Part shown: positions 11,951 to 23,108 of the stretch, one piece after another
How positions within the stretch are numbered: position 1 is the first letter of the stretch
Layout of the letters: every line of letters begins with the position of its first letter
From: Prorocentrum cordatum
Taxonomy: Eukaryota > Sar > Dinophyceae > Prorocentrales > Prorocentraceae
DNA: 64,000 bases
Direction: 5' to 3'
Assembly: GCA_963575745.1 (NCBI GenBank)
Contig: CAUYUJ010019949.1
Span: forward strand, 124,001 to 188,000
Made by a program: the position numbers and the translations under genes
The notes under the pieces: model-generated
Told to the model about the DNA's origin: nothing
Database searches by the model: none
Seen by the model: only the letters and a program-made list of their open reading frames with translations

Positions 11951-13280
11951 GTCTACAGAGGCACTCGGCGCCGCAGACACATGTCTTGATGACGTGGGTC
12001 CACTGGCCACTGCGCCATGTTGGGGGCAAGAGCGCAAGCGGGGTGTGGAATGTCATGGTGGAAGCCGGCTCACCGTGGCGAAGACGGTGAAGTTGCGTCG
12101 GGGTGCAGCAGGCTGCGCGGGCGCGGCGAGAGTGGCGCCCGCGCTGGGGAGGTTTGGCGACCATGGGGCGGCTTGGATGCCCATAGGGACACATGAGCGG
12201 ACGTGGGGAATATGAAATTGTCGCTGGCGAGGCGGGGGAAAAAAACATGGGGAAGTTCAGAAAAGCATTGGGAAGCTGAGCGTGACATGGAGGAGTTCAA
12301 GTGAACGGGGAAGTTGAGAATAACATGGAGGGGTTCAAAAAGCATGGGGGAGGTAGACAGGATTCTGTTGAAGGATTCCGTCCTCTCGGGGGCCTCCTTG
12401 AGAAGCTCTTTGGCCATTTGGAGCCGCCTTGGAGCGGTCGTGGGGCCTCTCGGAGGCATCCAGGAAGCTATCTTGAAACAGAATTCGCTATGTTAAACAA
12501 TCTTGGAGACCATTCTGGCTGCCTCGGGGAACCTCTAGGAGCCAGATTGGACCTTGTGCCATCCGACCGCTCGCGCCCCCCCATCGAGAAGCAGGGGTTG
12601 GATGAGGAAACGCGCTGAGCTAACTACGCCCAGAGGGCTGGTTGGAGTTCTTGATCTCCCCCGAAGGTAGCAGGAAGTGCCACTGGGCCCCCCTGCTTAG
12701 GGTGGATGGGCCGCGCGAGCCCCGCAGGCTTAGCCAGAGGGGCCCTCGGGCACCCCCCCGCTTTCTTTGGCCTGGACGGGCCGAAACCTCATTTCCTTGG
12801 GCATCCTGGCACCAATCCTCCATAATCCTAGGTCCAATGCAGTTTGTTCGCACAGGCCCCTCTTTCATCCCGCGCAATCCGGTTTAATCTCGCCCCCGAA
12901 GATTTCCCAGGAGTTACGTCCGAACGAGTAGGTTACGTTGCATCTTCGAGGTGGCCTTGCCTGTCCTGCAAATTGGGGCTTTCTCTTGTGCCGGACGCGG
13001 GTTCGACGTGGGTTCGACGCGGCACGGGTTCGACGTGGATTTGACGCGGATTCGACGCGTTCGACATGGATTCGGAGGCGGCTTCGACCTTGGACTCGAC
13101 GCGGAGAGCGGCCCGAGTGGACAAACAAGGTTCCCCAAATATGCAGTACAAGGCAGGAGTGAAGATGAGGGGGAGGAGGGGGACCAGGGAGGAGCAGGAG
13201 CAGCAGGAGGAGCAGGGAGGAGGAGGAGGAGGAGGAGGAGGAGGAGGAGGAGGAGGAGGAGGAGGAGGAGTACGAGCAAG
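11951..13280 (+). other. Putative intron with two simple repeats
   Basis: Starts gtctac and ends gagcaag. Holds a ttcgacgcggg/ggttcgacgtgg minisatellite at about 12985-13070 and a (GGA)n run at 13197-13272 that abuts the acceptor. The 12400-12560 part has loosely repeated 'ggggcctc' and 'ttggagcc' words. Nothing else recognised. Confidence 0.45.
13197..13272 (+). repeat. (GGA)n microsatellite
   Basis: About 25 near-perfect GGA units immediately upstream of the exon start at 13281. The intron therefore lacks a normal polypyrimidine tract before its acceptor. Confidence 0.95.
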
Positions 13281-13406
13281 GAGTTCGGGGCGATGCGCCT
13301 GGAGCTCGCCGGCGCGTGCTGGAACGTGCCCGAGCTGGCCCAGGGCTCCGCCAATCTCCTGTCTACCTTCAAGGATGCGCTCGCAGCCAGTCGGGAACGA
13401 CGCAAG
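13281..13406 (+). CDS. Candidate exon 2 of the kinase-like gene model
   Basis: 42 codons, phase 0 at both ends, between a gcaag|G acceptor and an AAG|gtttct donor. It begins EFGAMRLELAGACWNVPELA and ends AALAASRERRK-like (…DALAASRERRK), typical of an amphipathic helical segment. No family recognised. It precedes the kinase core exon at 17840 in the same phase, so it is placed N-terminal to the kinase fold. The frame is open further on both sides only because of the GGA repeat. Confidence 0.55.
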
Positions 13407-13639
13407 GTTTCTGAAGTGTGTGTCTCGAATGTGTGGTTTCATGTTTAAGATATCTGCTGTTTTTTGCTCGGAATGTTCGACTTCGCGGGCGCTGTTTTTA
13501 TCTGTTCCGTAGTTCGTGCCCGAGGCCCCTGGCCAAGGGATGGATGGTGACAGCATGACATCGAGCCCATCCATCACAAAACAAAAAACGCAGCTGTGTG
13601 GTGCCAGCGTGAACACCAAACAGTGTTTTTGTTGCACGG

Positions 13640-13850
13640 TGGGTGTGCAAGCTAAGTGGGGCAAGTTGTGTGTTGTGAGTTGTGTTGCGCGAGCTGTGCG
13701 GCGTAAGCTGTGTGGCGTAAGTTACGTGGTACAAGCTGCGTGGTACAAGTTATGTGGTGTATGCTAGGTGGTGCAATATGTGTTGTGCAAACTATGTGGT
13801 GCAAGCCACGCGGTGCAAGCTACGCTGTGCTTGTGTAGTGCAAGATCCGA
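13640..13850 (+). repeat. GTGCAAGCTATGTGGT-type minisatellite
   Basis: A 16-18 base unit, gtgcaagctgtgtggtgtaa and variants, repeated about ten times. The same family covers much of 26310-27330. Confidence 0.85.
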
Positions 13851-13854
13851 ACAT

Positions 13855-14075
13855 AGGATGGCATGCGCCCACGAGGCGCCCACGACCGGCCACAAGCGGC
13901 ACCATAGTGAAACCTCGGCACACTTATCCCAGTCACGAAGCGACCACGAGGCGCCCATCGGCAGCAATGGGTGGCAACCTGGCGAAACCTCGGCGCACCC
14001 ATCCAGCACACAAGGCGCCCACGGGCGCAATGAGCGGCAACGTGGCGAAACCTCGGTACACCCATCCGATTCCTT
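13855..14075 (+). repeat. Tandem ~60-base repeat
   Basis: Units containing 'cgaggcgcccac', then 'agcggcaacatggcgaaacc' in variant form, then 'tcggcacacccatcc', occur three to four times in tandem. No coding signal apart from the repeat. Confidence 0.75.
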
Positions 14076-14099
14076 GGGTAGCACAAGTAAGAGCCCTTA

Positions 14100-15170
14100 G
14101 GTGCATGCACAGTTTGGGTTTAGTGTTCGGAGGTCCGCGCAGACTTCGTGGATCTAGCGCGAGTTGGCAGCGCCCGAGCGCTCGGGGGAAGGCTCGCACG
14201 TCCATCAACGGAATGATTCCGACGTCGTGGCTTCGATCCGCGAAGGTGATGGCGCCTCGTTGTGCGACTGGACGCGCGCGCGCGCGTGTGCGCGGATGTT
14301 TTGCGGATGCGCCGCAAACGCGCCAGGCCACCGCGCCGACTGCGGATTCTCGTTGGCCTTCTGTTGCTTCCTGATGACTCCTGTGGCTCCCCTAGGGCAT
14401 TCCTGGGCCTCCCCTGGGGCCTCCCAGGGCGTCGTTTCCTGGTGCCTCCTCGGGTTTCCTGCGGCTTCGCGGGGTTTCGTGGGGCGTCTGGGGGCGCATG
14501 GGTGCGTCTGGGACGCTTTGGGAGCGGCTGGGGGGCGCCTGGGTGCGCCTGGGTGCTCCTGGAGCGTCTGGAAACGCTTGGGAGCACCTAGAAGCTTTGA
14601 AAGTGTATGGGGGCGCTCGAGCCGACAGGCGGCGCCTTCTGTGGCCATCGCGGCGCCGCAGACCCCGTGGTCCTTCCCCGCTCAGCAAGCGAGGTGTTCG
14701 TATCGTCGGTCAGTGGACTTCTTCGAACGTGTTTTTGTTGACATCTCGCTTCCACCGATCCGCTCGCCCCCTTCGGGGCTAGCGGCTTCCGTGCTCGGTC
14801 AAAACCAGTTTCTTTCGGCGTTGGGCATCCCGCTCGGCACAGTCGCCCCTGGACTGAATATGATCCCTGGTTGTCTGCGGGAGTCAGGTGCCACTGACTT
14901 CTGCAGGCTGCAGAGGACGCCCCTCGCGTCTTCTGGCGAGGTAAGTGGCGCCAGCGAGCCTCGAGTGCTGAGCGCTACCTCCAAGCTGCTGCTGCTTCGA
15001 CTGTCCTTGCGTCTCTCTCCGATGCAGCCGGGGCTCAGGTGCTTTTCTTCGCCTCCCGCCAGCAGTCGCCTGACTGCTTCCTTCCAGCGTGCTGGGTCGT
15101 CAGCCTGGTCAGTCCAACTCGCGGCCGCCCGCCAAAACCTTGTCACTTCGCCAGGGCTTTGAGCCTGGGC
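14100..15170. other. Intron interior; short GGGGCCTC repeat, no gene recognised
   Basis: Part of the intron between 13407 and 17839. At 14380-14600 words such as 'cctggggcctcc' and 'gggtgcgcctggg' recur, a family also seen near 23.9, 45.6, 57.2 and 63.4 kb. Elsewhere I see no repeat or exon. Confidence 0.4.
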
Positions 15171-15173
15171 ACG

Positions 15174-15636
15174 GCTGCACCGCCTTTCGGCGTCCAGGGG
15201 CCCCGCTCCTGAGCGCGGCGCGTCAGCCCCCCGCGCGCCCGGCGGCGTGTCTGCCCCGCCGTCGCGCGCGAAGGCGCCGGCGCGCGCGCGCGCGGAAACC
15301 GCGCGCCAGGATGGAGCGAGAGAGTGCTCCCTCTATCGTCTGCGGCTCCAACCCCGCGGTCTCCGCAGTGATTCGGCCCCCCTCCCTGCCCTCCCGGCCT
15401 CGCTGAGGCTGATGGCGCACGCGCTGCGCGGCCGCCTGTGCGCGCTGCAGGGACTGGGCTGTCTTGCCCCCCCGTGCGCTCGCTGGCTGCACCGCCTTTC
15501 GGCGGCCAGGAGCCCCGTTCCTAACCGCGGTGCGTCGGCCCCCTCGGGCCCAGCGGCGGGTCTGCCCCACCGTCGCGCGCGGAGGCGCGGGCACGCACGG
15601 GCGGAGACCGCTCGCCAGGGTGGAACGAGAAAATCC
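15174..15636 (+). repeat. Direct duplication of a ~150-base GC-rich segment
   Basis: 15174-15327 and 15488-15636 are two copies about 314 bases apart. Both start ctgcaccgcctttcggcg, pass through 'gtcgcgcgcg' and end near 'atggagcgagag'/'gtggaacgagaa'. The copies differ by scattered substitutions. No coding function is assigned. Confidence 0.8.
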
Positions 15637-15639
15637 TCC

Positions 15640-15755
15640 TCCTTTTCCTCTTCCTCCTCCTCCTCCTCCTCCTCCTCCGCCTCCTCCTCCTCCTCCCTCC
15701 TCCTCCTCCTCCTCCTCCTCCTCCCCCTCCTCCTCCTCCTCCCCCTCCTCCTCTT
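15640..15755 (+). repeat. (CTC)n microsatellite
   Basis: Nearly uninterrupted CTC/TCC triplets over about 115 bases. Serine-rich and proline-rich frames over it are artefacts. Confidence 0.95.
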
Positions 15756-15769
15756 AACCTGGCTGCGTT

Positions 15770-16960
15770 CTCATGCCGCTACCCTCATTCACTTTGGTAC
15801 CCCTCTCGCACGTTTCGTGGCGCCGTAGGGAGTTCCGCCTTAGGCTGGAGCGGCTATTTTCACATGCCGCCACCCCCGCCACTTTGGCACACGCCTCGCA
15901 CGCTTCCTGGCCCCATCGGGAGCTCCACGGAATGCCCCAGTGGTTGCGCTCGGTTGCCGCCACCCTCCTCTCTTTTGTCCACCCTTCGCAGGTTTCGTGG
16001 CCCTACAGGGAGCGCGGCCGCAAGCGCAAGCGCCACTGGCTGTGTTCGCATGCCCCCCCCCCTTCACGTTGGCACACTCCTCATGTTTTTCGTGCCCCCA
16101 TGTGGAACTCCACCGATTGCACCCGTAGCTGCGTTCGTAAGCCGCGACACCCTTCACTTTGGCACACCCATCACACGGTTTGTGGCCCCATAGAGGTCTC
16201 CATCCGAAACCCCAGCGGCTGAGTTCGCATGCCGCCACACCCTCGATTTTGACACACCCCTCGCACGCTTCGTGACCGAATTGGGGGTTCCACCGACAGC
16301 TCCAGTGGTTGCGTTCCGTTGCCACCACCACCCGCATGTTTGGCACACCCAACACACGCTTCCTGACCCCATGCGGAACTCCACCGGAAGCGCAAGCGGT
16401 TGCGTTCGCATGCCGCCACCCCTCGTCACGTTGGCACACCCCTCACACGCTTCGTGGTCCCATCTGGAGCTCCGCAGAAGGCCCCAGTGGCTGCGTTCGC
16501 ATGCCGCCACTACCCGCGTTTTGGCACAGCCTTCGCACGAGTCGTGGCCCCATAGGGAGCTCCACCCAAGGCCACAGTGGCTGCGTTCGCTTGCCGCCTC
16601 CCCCCCTCATTTCGGCATACCCTACTCACGCATCGTGGCCCCATAGGAAGCTCCACCGAAGGCCCCAGTGGCTGCGTTCGCGCGCCGCCACCCCAATCAC
16701 TTTGGCACAGCCCTCATACGTTTCGTGGCCCCAGAGAGAGTTCTACTCAAACCCCAGTGTCTGCGCCCGCATGTCTTCACCCGCTTCTTCCAGTGCCTGT
16801 CAGCCGCAGCGTGTTCTATCAGCATGTAGCCCGCTTCGCTTGACTTCCGCGCCACATGCGGGCGGCCCCATCGGCAGCGCCCGCATGCCGGCCCCACCCC
16901 ATTACGGCGGTCCGTTCGCGCGTTTCGTGGCCCCGTACGGAACTCCACCGAAGGCGGTTT
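15770..16960 (+). repeat. ~100-base satellite array, forward orientation
   Basis: About a dozen tandem units. A typical unit has tcgtggccccatagggagct, then 'ccgaaggccccagtggctgc', then 'gttcgcatgccgccac', then 'tttggcacacccctcgcacg'. Unit length is roughly 95-105 bases. The reverse complement of the same unit forms the array at 18790-20290, on the other side of the kinase exon at 17840. Confidence 0.92.
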
Positions 16961-17839
16961 TCACAACGGCAGTACCCACAACAGCATATGGTTGGATCAC
17001 TCGCCAGGGTAAAGTTGTACCCTTATTCATGGTTAATGTTTGGCCAGGCTCCTCTCGCCCCGTGGAACCTCCATAGATTGAGGTTGAGCTTGTGGTGCCC
17101 GCGTTCGACTTCAAGAATTCCCCCAAACCCCAGATTCGATCCAGAGAGGGACGGCGTGGCCAGCCTTCCCCACCGCTCGGAGGCGGGCGAACTGCTCTCG
17201 CCCGCCGGCGTAGTGCATCTGGCACTCGGCTGAACGCTCCGACCACTAGTCGCTCGCTGCCTGTTGATTGTCAGGACCGACGCTCACTCGGGATAAATAT
17301 ACATATATATATTAGAGAACAAACAAACCTTATAAACATCATGTGCTGATTGATTCATGAAGCATATTTGCATGTATATGTCTTTCCTGATCCTCGTCCC
17401 CCGCTCGCTGTTTGATTTCATACAGGAAGCGAAAGGCGCCCCCATCTTCCGAGACGTCAGTGCTCCATCGGACTTGTCACGTGTGGGTGCGTTTGTGCCT
17501 GGCAGGCCGCATGCTTCTGGAGTGCGGCGAATGTGTTTGGTGGCAGTGGGAAGTCTAGCCTTTCGCACTGCTCCGCCTCTCTCGTGCATCCCCGCGAGCG
17601 CGCGGGCCTGCAGGCTACGTGCAAAGAATTTCCCGTCGCGTTCAGCACGCAGTGCCCTTCTCAAGATGGGCTGGTCAGACAGCCACGCCTCACGTGCTCC
17701 TGAAGCAACATGGGGGGGGAGGGGTGCACCCACAGGTTGGCCCCCGTGCTATGCCACGCTTGACCTTCCTCGGTGACGCGGTGGTCCCCTCTTTCCCTCT
17801 TGGCCCATCCCTCCCGTCCACCCTCTCTGCTTCCTCCAG
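16961..17839 (+). other. Intron 3′ portion, no repeat or gene recognised
   Basis: Comparatively unique sequence between the satellite and the exon. A short AT-rich patch (tatacatatatatatt) is at about 17297-17312. The last 25 bases are pyrimidine-rich (cctctctgcttcctccag) and make the best canonical acceptor in this gene model. Confidence 0.45.
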
Positions 17840-18166
17840 GATCTCCTTATTTACGAGAGCGAGCAGACGATGCTCTCGGGGAGCGTGGCCGCTTCCGACG
17901 ACTCGAGGCCGTTCGGGAACGTGAACAGCATCCTGGCGGAGACGTTTGGTCCTGGCGGCGTCGTGTCTTCCCTCCGGAAGGGCGGGGCTGGACTGCGGCG
18001 AGCGGAGAAGAAGCCTCTCACCAGCATGCATTGGTATTCCCTGAAGGGCAAGGCGACAGCGTTCAGCGTGTTCGAGACGGACAAGAAGACGTATCCCCCG
18101 GGCGATGCCATGAAGCGGTTGTACAAGGAATTGTTCAAGACGGATCTGCCGAAGCTGAAGGAAAAG
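17840..18166 (+). CDS. Kinase-like gene, N-lobe exon (109 codons)
   Basis: The largest clear exon: 327 nt, phase 0 to phase 0, with a strong acceptor (ctccag|G) and an AAG|gtcctg donor. Residues 25-47 contain ILAETFGPGGVVSSLRK, with a glycine-rich turn. Residues 58-81 contain KKPLTSMHWYSLKGKATAFS followed by VFETDK; residues 85-100 contain YPPGDAMKRLYKELFK. Because the HGDLN exon follows in phase, this should be the N-terminal lobe, where the glycine turn and a lysine would contact nucleotide; that assignment is inference. Frame and codon use (G/C at most third positions) strongly suggest a real coding exon. If the donor were not used, translation would stop at 18190. Confidence 0.7.
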
Positions 18167-18789
18167 GTCCTGGGGCCCAGGATCAATTGATCGTCGGCTC
18201 CTCTAGCACTCAGAGGTCCCAAGACAATCTGGTGACAGATGGTCCGATGACTCCAAAACGCGACGACAGTTATGTTCCAAGCTTTCCAGGAGACGTTCCA
18301 AGTTTTCCAGGATTTCCCATATGTCCTAACGATCCGCACGCGCTGCAGAAACGAGAGCCGCTATTAGATACTCTGGGAATCCTGGCACGTATCCTGACCC
18401 AGTCCTATCGTGACATCATTCCCGTCCTACTATGACAAGTTTGCCAATTGGGTGTTAGCATGGTAGGTGCATGTTGAGCTGTCTTTCAAAGTTATTGGGC
18501 CTTGGGAGGAGGCGCGCGGGCCGTAGCAGAAGGCAGCTACACTAGTCTCGGGACTTTAGAGGAGCCATATGCTGGAGGAATCTTGGGATAACGTTTGACT
18601 CACCGGACGGCACGGTCACCGAGCCATTCGAGCCGTTCGAGGACCCTGAGGTACAGCATCATCCTTCCCTGTGACTCCAGTTTTGATTCTGCAAGACAAA
18701 TATCCTGGCGACGGACGAAACCACATGTAGTTGTGAGTGGCGCAGTTGTGATTATCATCTTCGGTGGAGCTCCCGATTGGCGTCACGAA
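18167..18789 (+). other. Intron 5′ portion, no gene recognised
   Basis: Begins gtcctgg. Near 18280-18320 'ttccaagctttccaggagac' is followed by a second, similar 'ttccaagttttccaggatt', a short tandem duplication. Nothing else recognised. Confidence 0.45.
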
Positions 18790-20290
18790 CAGTTTGAGCG
18801 GTGAGCCGACATGAGAGGCGGGGGCGCATGCGGGTGGCGCCAGTGGGGCCTTAGGTGGAGCTCCCTATGGTGCCACGAAGCGTGTGAAAGGTACGCCGGC
18901 ATGAGCGGCGCGGACGCATACGGGAGGCGCCATTGGGCCTTTGGGTTTGGCTCTCTTTGGGGCCACGAGCGTGCGAAGCGTGTGCCGACATGAGTGTGGG
19001 GGACGCATCTGGACGGTGCCATTCGGGCTTTCGGTGGAGTTCCCAATGGGGCCACGAAACGTGTGAGGGGTGTTCCAGAATTGGTGGCGTGGACGCATGT
19101 GGACGGTGCCACTGGGGCCCTGAGTGGAGCTCCCCATGGGGCCACGAAGCGTGTCAGGAGTGTGCCGAAATGAGTGGCCCGGACGCATGCAGACGGTGCC
19201 ACTTGGGCTTTGGGTGGAGCTTCTTTTGGGGCCACGAAGCGTGTGAGGGGTGTGCCGAAATGAGTGGCCTTGGGTGGACCCTCCTATTGGGCCAAGAAGC
19301 GTGTCAGGGGTGTGCGGAAATTGGGGGTGCAGTCGCATGTGGACGGTGCCCCTAGCGGCCTTCGGTGGAGCTGCCGATGGGGCCACGAATTGTGCGAGGG
19401 GTATGCCGAAATGGGTGGCGCGGAAACATTTGGATGATGCCATTGGAGCCTTGGGTGGAGTTCCCTCTGGGGCAGCGGGGCGTGTGACGGGTGCGTCGCG
19501 CGGACGCATGTGGACGGTGCCAGTCGGGCCTTCGGTGTAGCTCCTTCTGGGTGAGGGGTGTGCTGAAAGTGGTGGCGCGGACGCATGTGAACGGTGCCGT
19601 TGGCGCCTTGGATGGTGCCCCCTATTGGGCCACGAAGTGTGCAAGGGGTGCGCCGACATAGGGTTCGCGGACGCATGTGGACGGTGACGTCTGAGCTTTC
19701 GGTGGAGCTCCAAGCTCCGTATGGGACCACGGAACGTGTGAGGAGTCTGCCGAAATAGGTGGCGCGGACGCATGTGGACGGTGCCACTGGGGCTTTGGGT
19801 GGAGCTCCCTCTGTGGCCACGAAATGTGCGAGGGATCTGCCGAAATGAGTGGCGCGACGCATGTGGACGTTACCACCATGGCCTTGGGTGGAGCTCCTTA
19901 TGGGGCCACGAAGCGTGTGGGGTGTGCCGACTTGGGTGGTGCGGACGCATGTGGACGGTGTCTTTTGGGCCTTCGGTGTAGCTCTCTATGGGGCCACACA
20001 ACTTATGAGGGATGTACCGAAATTGGTGGCGCGGACGCATGTTAACGGTGCCGTTGGGACCTTCGGAAGAGCTTCCTATGGGGCCACGAAACGTGTGATG
20101 GGTGTGCCGGAATGTGTTTCGTGTACGCATGTGGACGGTGCCATTCAGGCTTTTGGTGGAGCTCTCTGTGGGGCCACGAAGAGTGTTAGGGGTGTGCCTG
20201 AATAAGTGGCGCGGACTCATGTCGACAGTGCCACTGGGGACTTCGGTGGAGCTTTCTATGTGGCCACCAAACGTGTGAGGGTTGTGGCGA
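18790..20290 (-). repeat. ~100-base satellite array, inverted orientation
   Basis: About fifteen tandem units, typically tggagctccctatggggcca, then cgaagcgtgtgaggggtgtg, then 'ccgaaatgagtggcgcgg', then acgcatgtggacggtgccac. The reverse complement matches the unit at 15770-16960. Period about 95-105 bases. All long frames across it are repeat translations. Confidence 0.93.
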
Positions 20291-20319
20291 TGATGTTGAT
20301 GATGATAGAGATCATAGAT

Positions 20320-20327
20320 AGACGATG

Positions 20328-20375
<48 letters not shown>

Positions 20376-20649
20376 TTGCTGATGTTGATGTTAATGATGA
20401 TGATGATGATAATGATAATGATAATGATGTTGATGGTGATGATGGTGATGATGATGGTGGTGATGAAGATGATCACGACGACGATGACGATGACGATGAC
20501 GATGATGATGGATGATGATCATTATGATGATGATGCTGATGATCATTGTGATGATGATGATGCTGATGATGATGATGATGATGTTGGCGATGATGGTGAT
20601 GCTGATGATTATGATGATGATCATTATGATGATGATAATGATGATGATG

Positions 20650-20681
<32 letters not shown>

Positions 20682-20715
20682 GGTGATGATGGTGATGATG
20701 GTGATGATGATGGCT
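20320..20715 (+). repeat. (GAT)n microsatellite, left flank of a foldback element
   Basis: Almost pure GATGAT with scattered substitutions. The same repeat in the same orientation resumes at 22453, immediately after the foldback element. Poly-Met, poly-Asp and poly-Ile frames are artefacts. Confidence 0.97.
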
Positions 20716-22452
20716 ACAGCGTGTTCTACCGCTGCTGGCGGAAAACCGGGGGGGGGGTCACTGGGGGTTCCCAACCCGTCCCCCCCCCTCGAAAACCGGT
20801 CACTACCGGCTCGAACCCCGCCCCCAGTGCATCATAAAAAAGGGGGGGTCACTACCGGTTCGACCCCCGCCAGCAAACGATTCCCGCTCGCTCTTCGGGA
20901 CAGTTGAACAGTGGTGGGGATACTGGGACAGTGACAGGGTTTGGGAAGGTGGTGGTGGGGACAGTGGTGTAAGGACAGTGGGACAGTGGTGCGGACAATT
21001 GTGCGGACAGTGGTGGGGACGGTGGCGGTGGGGACAGTGGTGGGGATAGTGGGACAGTGGTGGGGACCGCAGTGGTGGGGACAGTGGTGAAGGCGGTGGT
21101 GAGGACGGTGGTGGGACAGTGGGGACAGTGGGGACAGTGGTGGGGACAGTGGGGACAGTGGGACAGTGGTTGGAACAGTGGGGGCAGTGGGACAGCATAG
21201 TGGGGCAGCGTCGGGGACAGTTGGGACAGTGGGACAGTTGTGGGATCAGGGGAGACAGTGGGACAGTGGTGGGGACCGTGGGGAAAGTGGGGAAAGTGGG
21301 ACTGTGGTGGGATAATGGCGGGGAGAGTCGGGACAATGAGACACTGGTGGAGGCACTGGTGGGGACGGCGGGAACAATGGTGGGAACAGTTGGGACAGTG
21401 GGACAGTGATGGGGACTGTGGGACAGTGGTGGGGACGGTGGTGGTGGGGACTGGTGTGGGGACAGTGGGAATGTGGTGGGAACAGTGGGACAGTGGTGGT
21501 GACAGTGGTGGTGGGGACAGTGGTGAGGGCGGTGGCGAGGACGATGGTGGGACAATGGGACAGGTGTACAGTGAGGACAATGGTGGGGACAGTGGGGACA
21601 GCGGTGGGAACTGTGGGACAGCTCAGTGGGACAGCGGCGGGGACAGTAGGACAGTGGGACAGTGGGGACAGTAGGGACAATGGGACAGTGGTTGGGACCG
21701 TGGGGAAAGAGGGGGGAGTGGGACCGTAGTGAGAACAGTGGTGGGGACAGTGGGGACAGTGCGACAGAGGTGGGGTCACTGGTGGGGACGGTGGGGACGG
21801 TTGTGGGAGCAGTGGGGACAGTGGGACAGTGGTGGGGACTGTGGGACAGTGATGGGGACGGTGGTGGTGGGGACTGGTGTGGGGACAGTGGGGACAGCGG
21901 TGGGAACAGTGGGATAGCTCAGTGGGACAGCGGCGGGGACAGTGGGACAGTAGGACAGTGGGGATAGTGGGACAGTGGATGGGACCGTGGTGAAAGTGGG
22001 GATAGTGGGACCGTTCTGAGAACGGTCGTGGGGACAGTGGGGACAGTGCGACAGTGGTGGGGGCACTGGTGGAGACAGCGGGGACGATCGTGAGAATAGT
22101 GGGGACAGTGGTGGTGGGGACAGTGGTGCTGGGGACAGCGGTGGGGGATGTGGTGCGGACGGTGCTGGGGACCCGGGAGTCGTTTGCTGGCGGTGAGTGT
22201 GGGTTGGGGGGGGGTCGAACCCGTAGTGACCTCCCCCCCGGGTTTTCTGGAGGTGGGGGGGTTCGAACCGGTAGTGACCCCTTTCGGTTTTCTGGAGGGG
22301 GGATGGGGGGGGGCAGGTGTTGGGGGGGGGGCCGGGGGGAAGGGGGGGGGTCCAGCAGGGTGGGGGGGATATTCGAAGGGGGGTGGGGGACCCCCGGGTT
22401 CGGGAGGAAGAGGGGGGGAATTTTCCACAGTAAAGCTGCGGTGGATCACGCT
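20716..22452. mobile_element. Foldback element with long inverted ends inside (GAT)n
   Basis: The left end, about 20716-20885, starts agcgtgttctaccgctgctg and includes gaaaaccggtcactaccgg, 'cggttcgacccccgccagc' and 'aaacgattcccg'. The right end, about 22171-22452, is the inverse complement: cgggagtcgtttgctggcgg, then 'ttcgaaccggtagtgacccc', then 'ttttccacagtaaagctgcg' and 'gtggatcacgctt'. The outer borders of both arms abut (GAT)n. The centre (20905-22170) is a gtggggacagtggg minisatellite with no transposase-like ORF. This fits a non-autonomous foldback/MITE-like element that inserted into a GAT microsatellite; no target duplication can be read because the target is itself repetitive. Confidence 0.7.
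20905..22170 (+). repeat. GTGGGGACAGTGGGACAGT minisatellite core
   Basis: Roughly 9-12 base units (ggggacagt, gggacagtg) tile the whole interval with a higher-order period of several hundred bases: the stretch near 21410-21560 recurs near 21840-21960. The G-runs make it a candidate quadruplex-forming tract. Confidence 0.93.
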
Positions 22453-22736
22453 TTCTCTGATGATGATGATGATGATGATGATGATGGTGATGGTGATGGT
22501 GATGGTGATGGTGATGGTGATGATGGTGATGATGACAATGACGATGATGATGATGATGCTGCTGATGATGATGATGCTGCAGATGGTAATGAAGATGCCG
22601 ATGAAGATTTGGATGACGATTCTTTATGACAATGATGATGACGATGATGATCATGATGTTGCTGATGATGATGGTGATGGTAATGGTGATCATGATGATG
22701 ATGGTGATGATGATGCTGATGATGATGATGATGATC

Positions 22737-22790
<54 letters not shown>

Positions 22791-22930
22791 TAGATATGAA
22801 CATGTTGATGAAGATGTTGATGAATCTTTTAATGGTGATGATGATGATGGCGATGCTGATTGTGATATTGCTGATGATGATGGTGATGGTGATGATGATG
22901 ATTATTATGGCGATGGTGACAATGATGGAG
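22453..22930 (+). repeat. (GAT)n microsatellite, right flank of the foldback element
   Basis: GATGAT tract with GGTGAT and GCTGAT variants, the longest pure run at about 22738-22790. Together with 20320-20715 it would be one uninterrupted tract without the element. Confidence 0.97.
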
Positions 22931-23108
22931 GAGGGAGAAGGGGAATGAGGAGGAGTGAGGGAGACGCGGGGCGCTGTCTCTTCAAAAGGAGGACCGGACA
23001 ACACAGGATGGTTGAGAATGAGAAGTGCGGGAAGCAGGAAATCAGGCGAAGGGGGGCAGGAAGACAGGGCATGGTTTCGGTTGCGGCCGACATTCAGGGT
23101 ACCCGAAG

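Noticed and set aside
15770-20290. CRISPR array
   Set aside because: Regular ~100-base units without distinct spacers and with drift across the whole unit; this is a eukaryotic satellite.
20325-22948. Poly-Asp, poly-Met, poly-His and V/G/T-rich long ORFs
   Set aside because: Translations of (GAT)n and the ggggacagt minisatellite.
23098-23108. Acceptor at 23097 (attcag|GG) as the start of the HGDLN exon
   Set aside because: It would put the exon in a phase that does not fit the donor at 18166; the acceptor at 23108 fits. It stays possible if an unseen small exon lies between.
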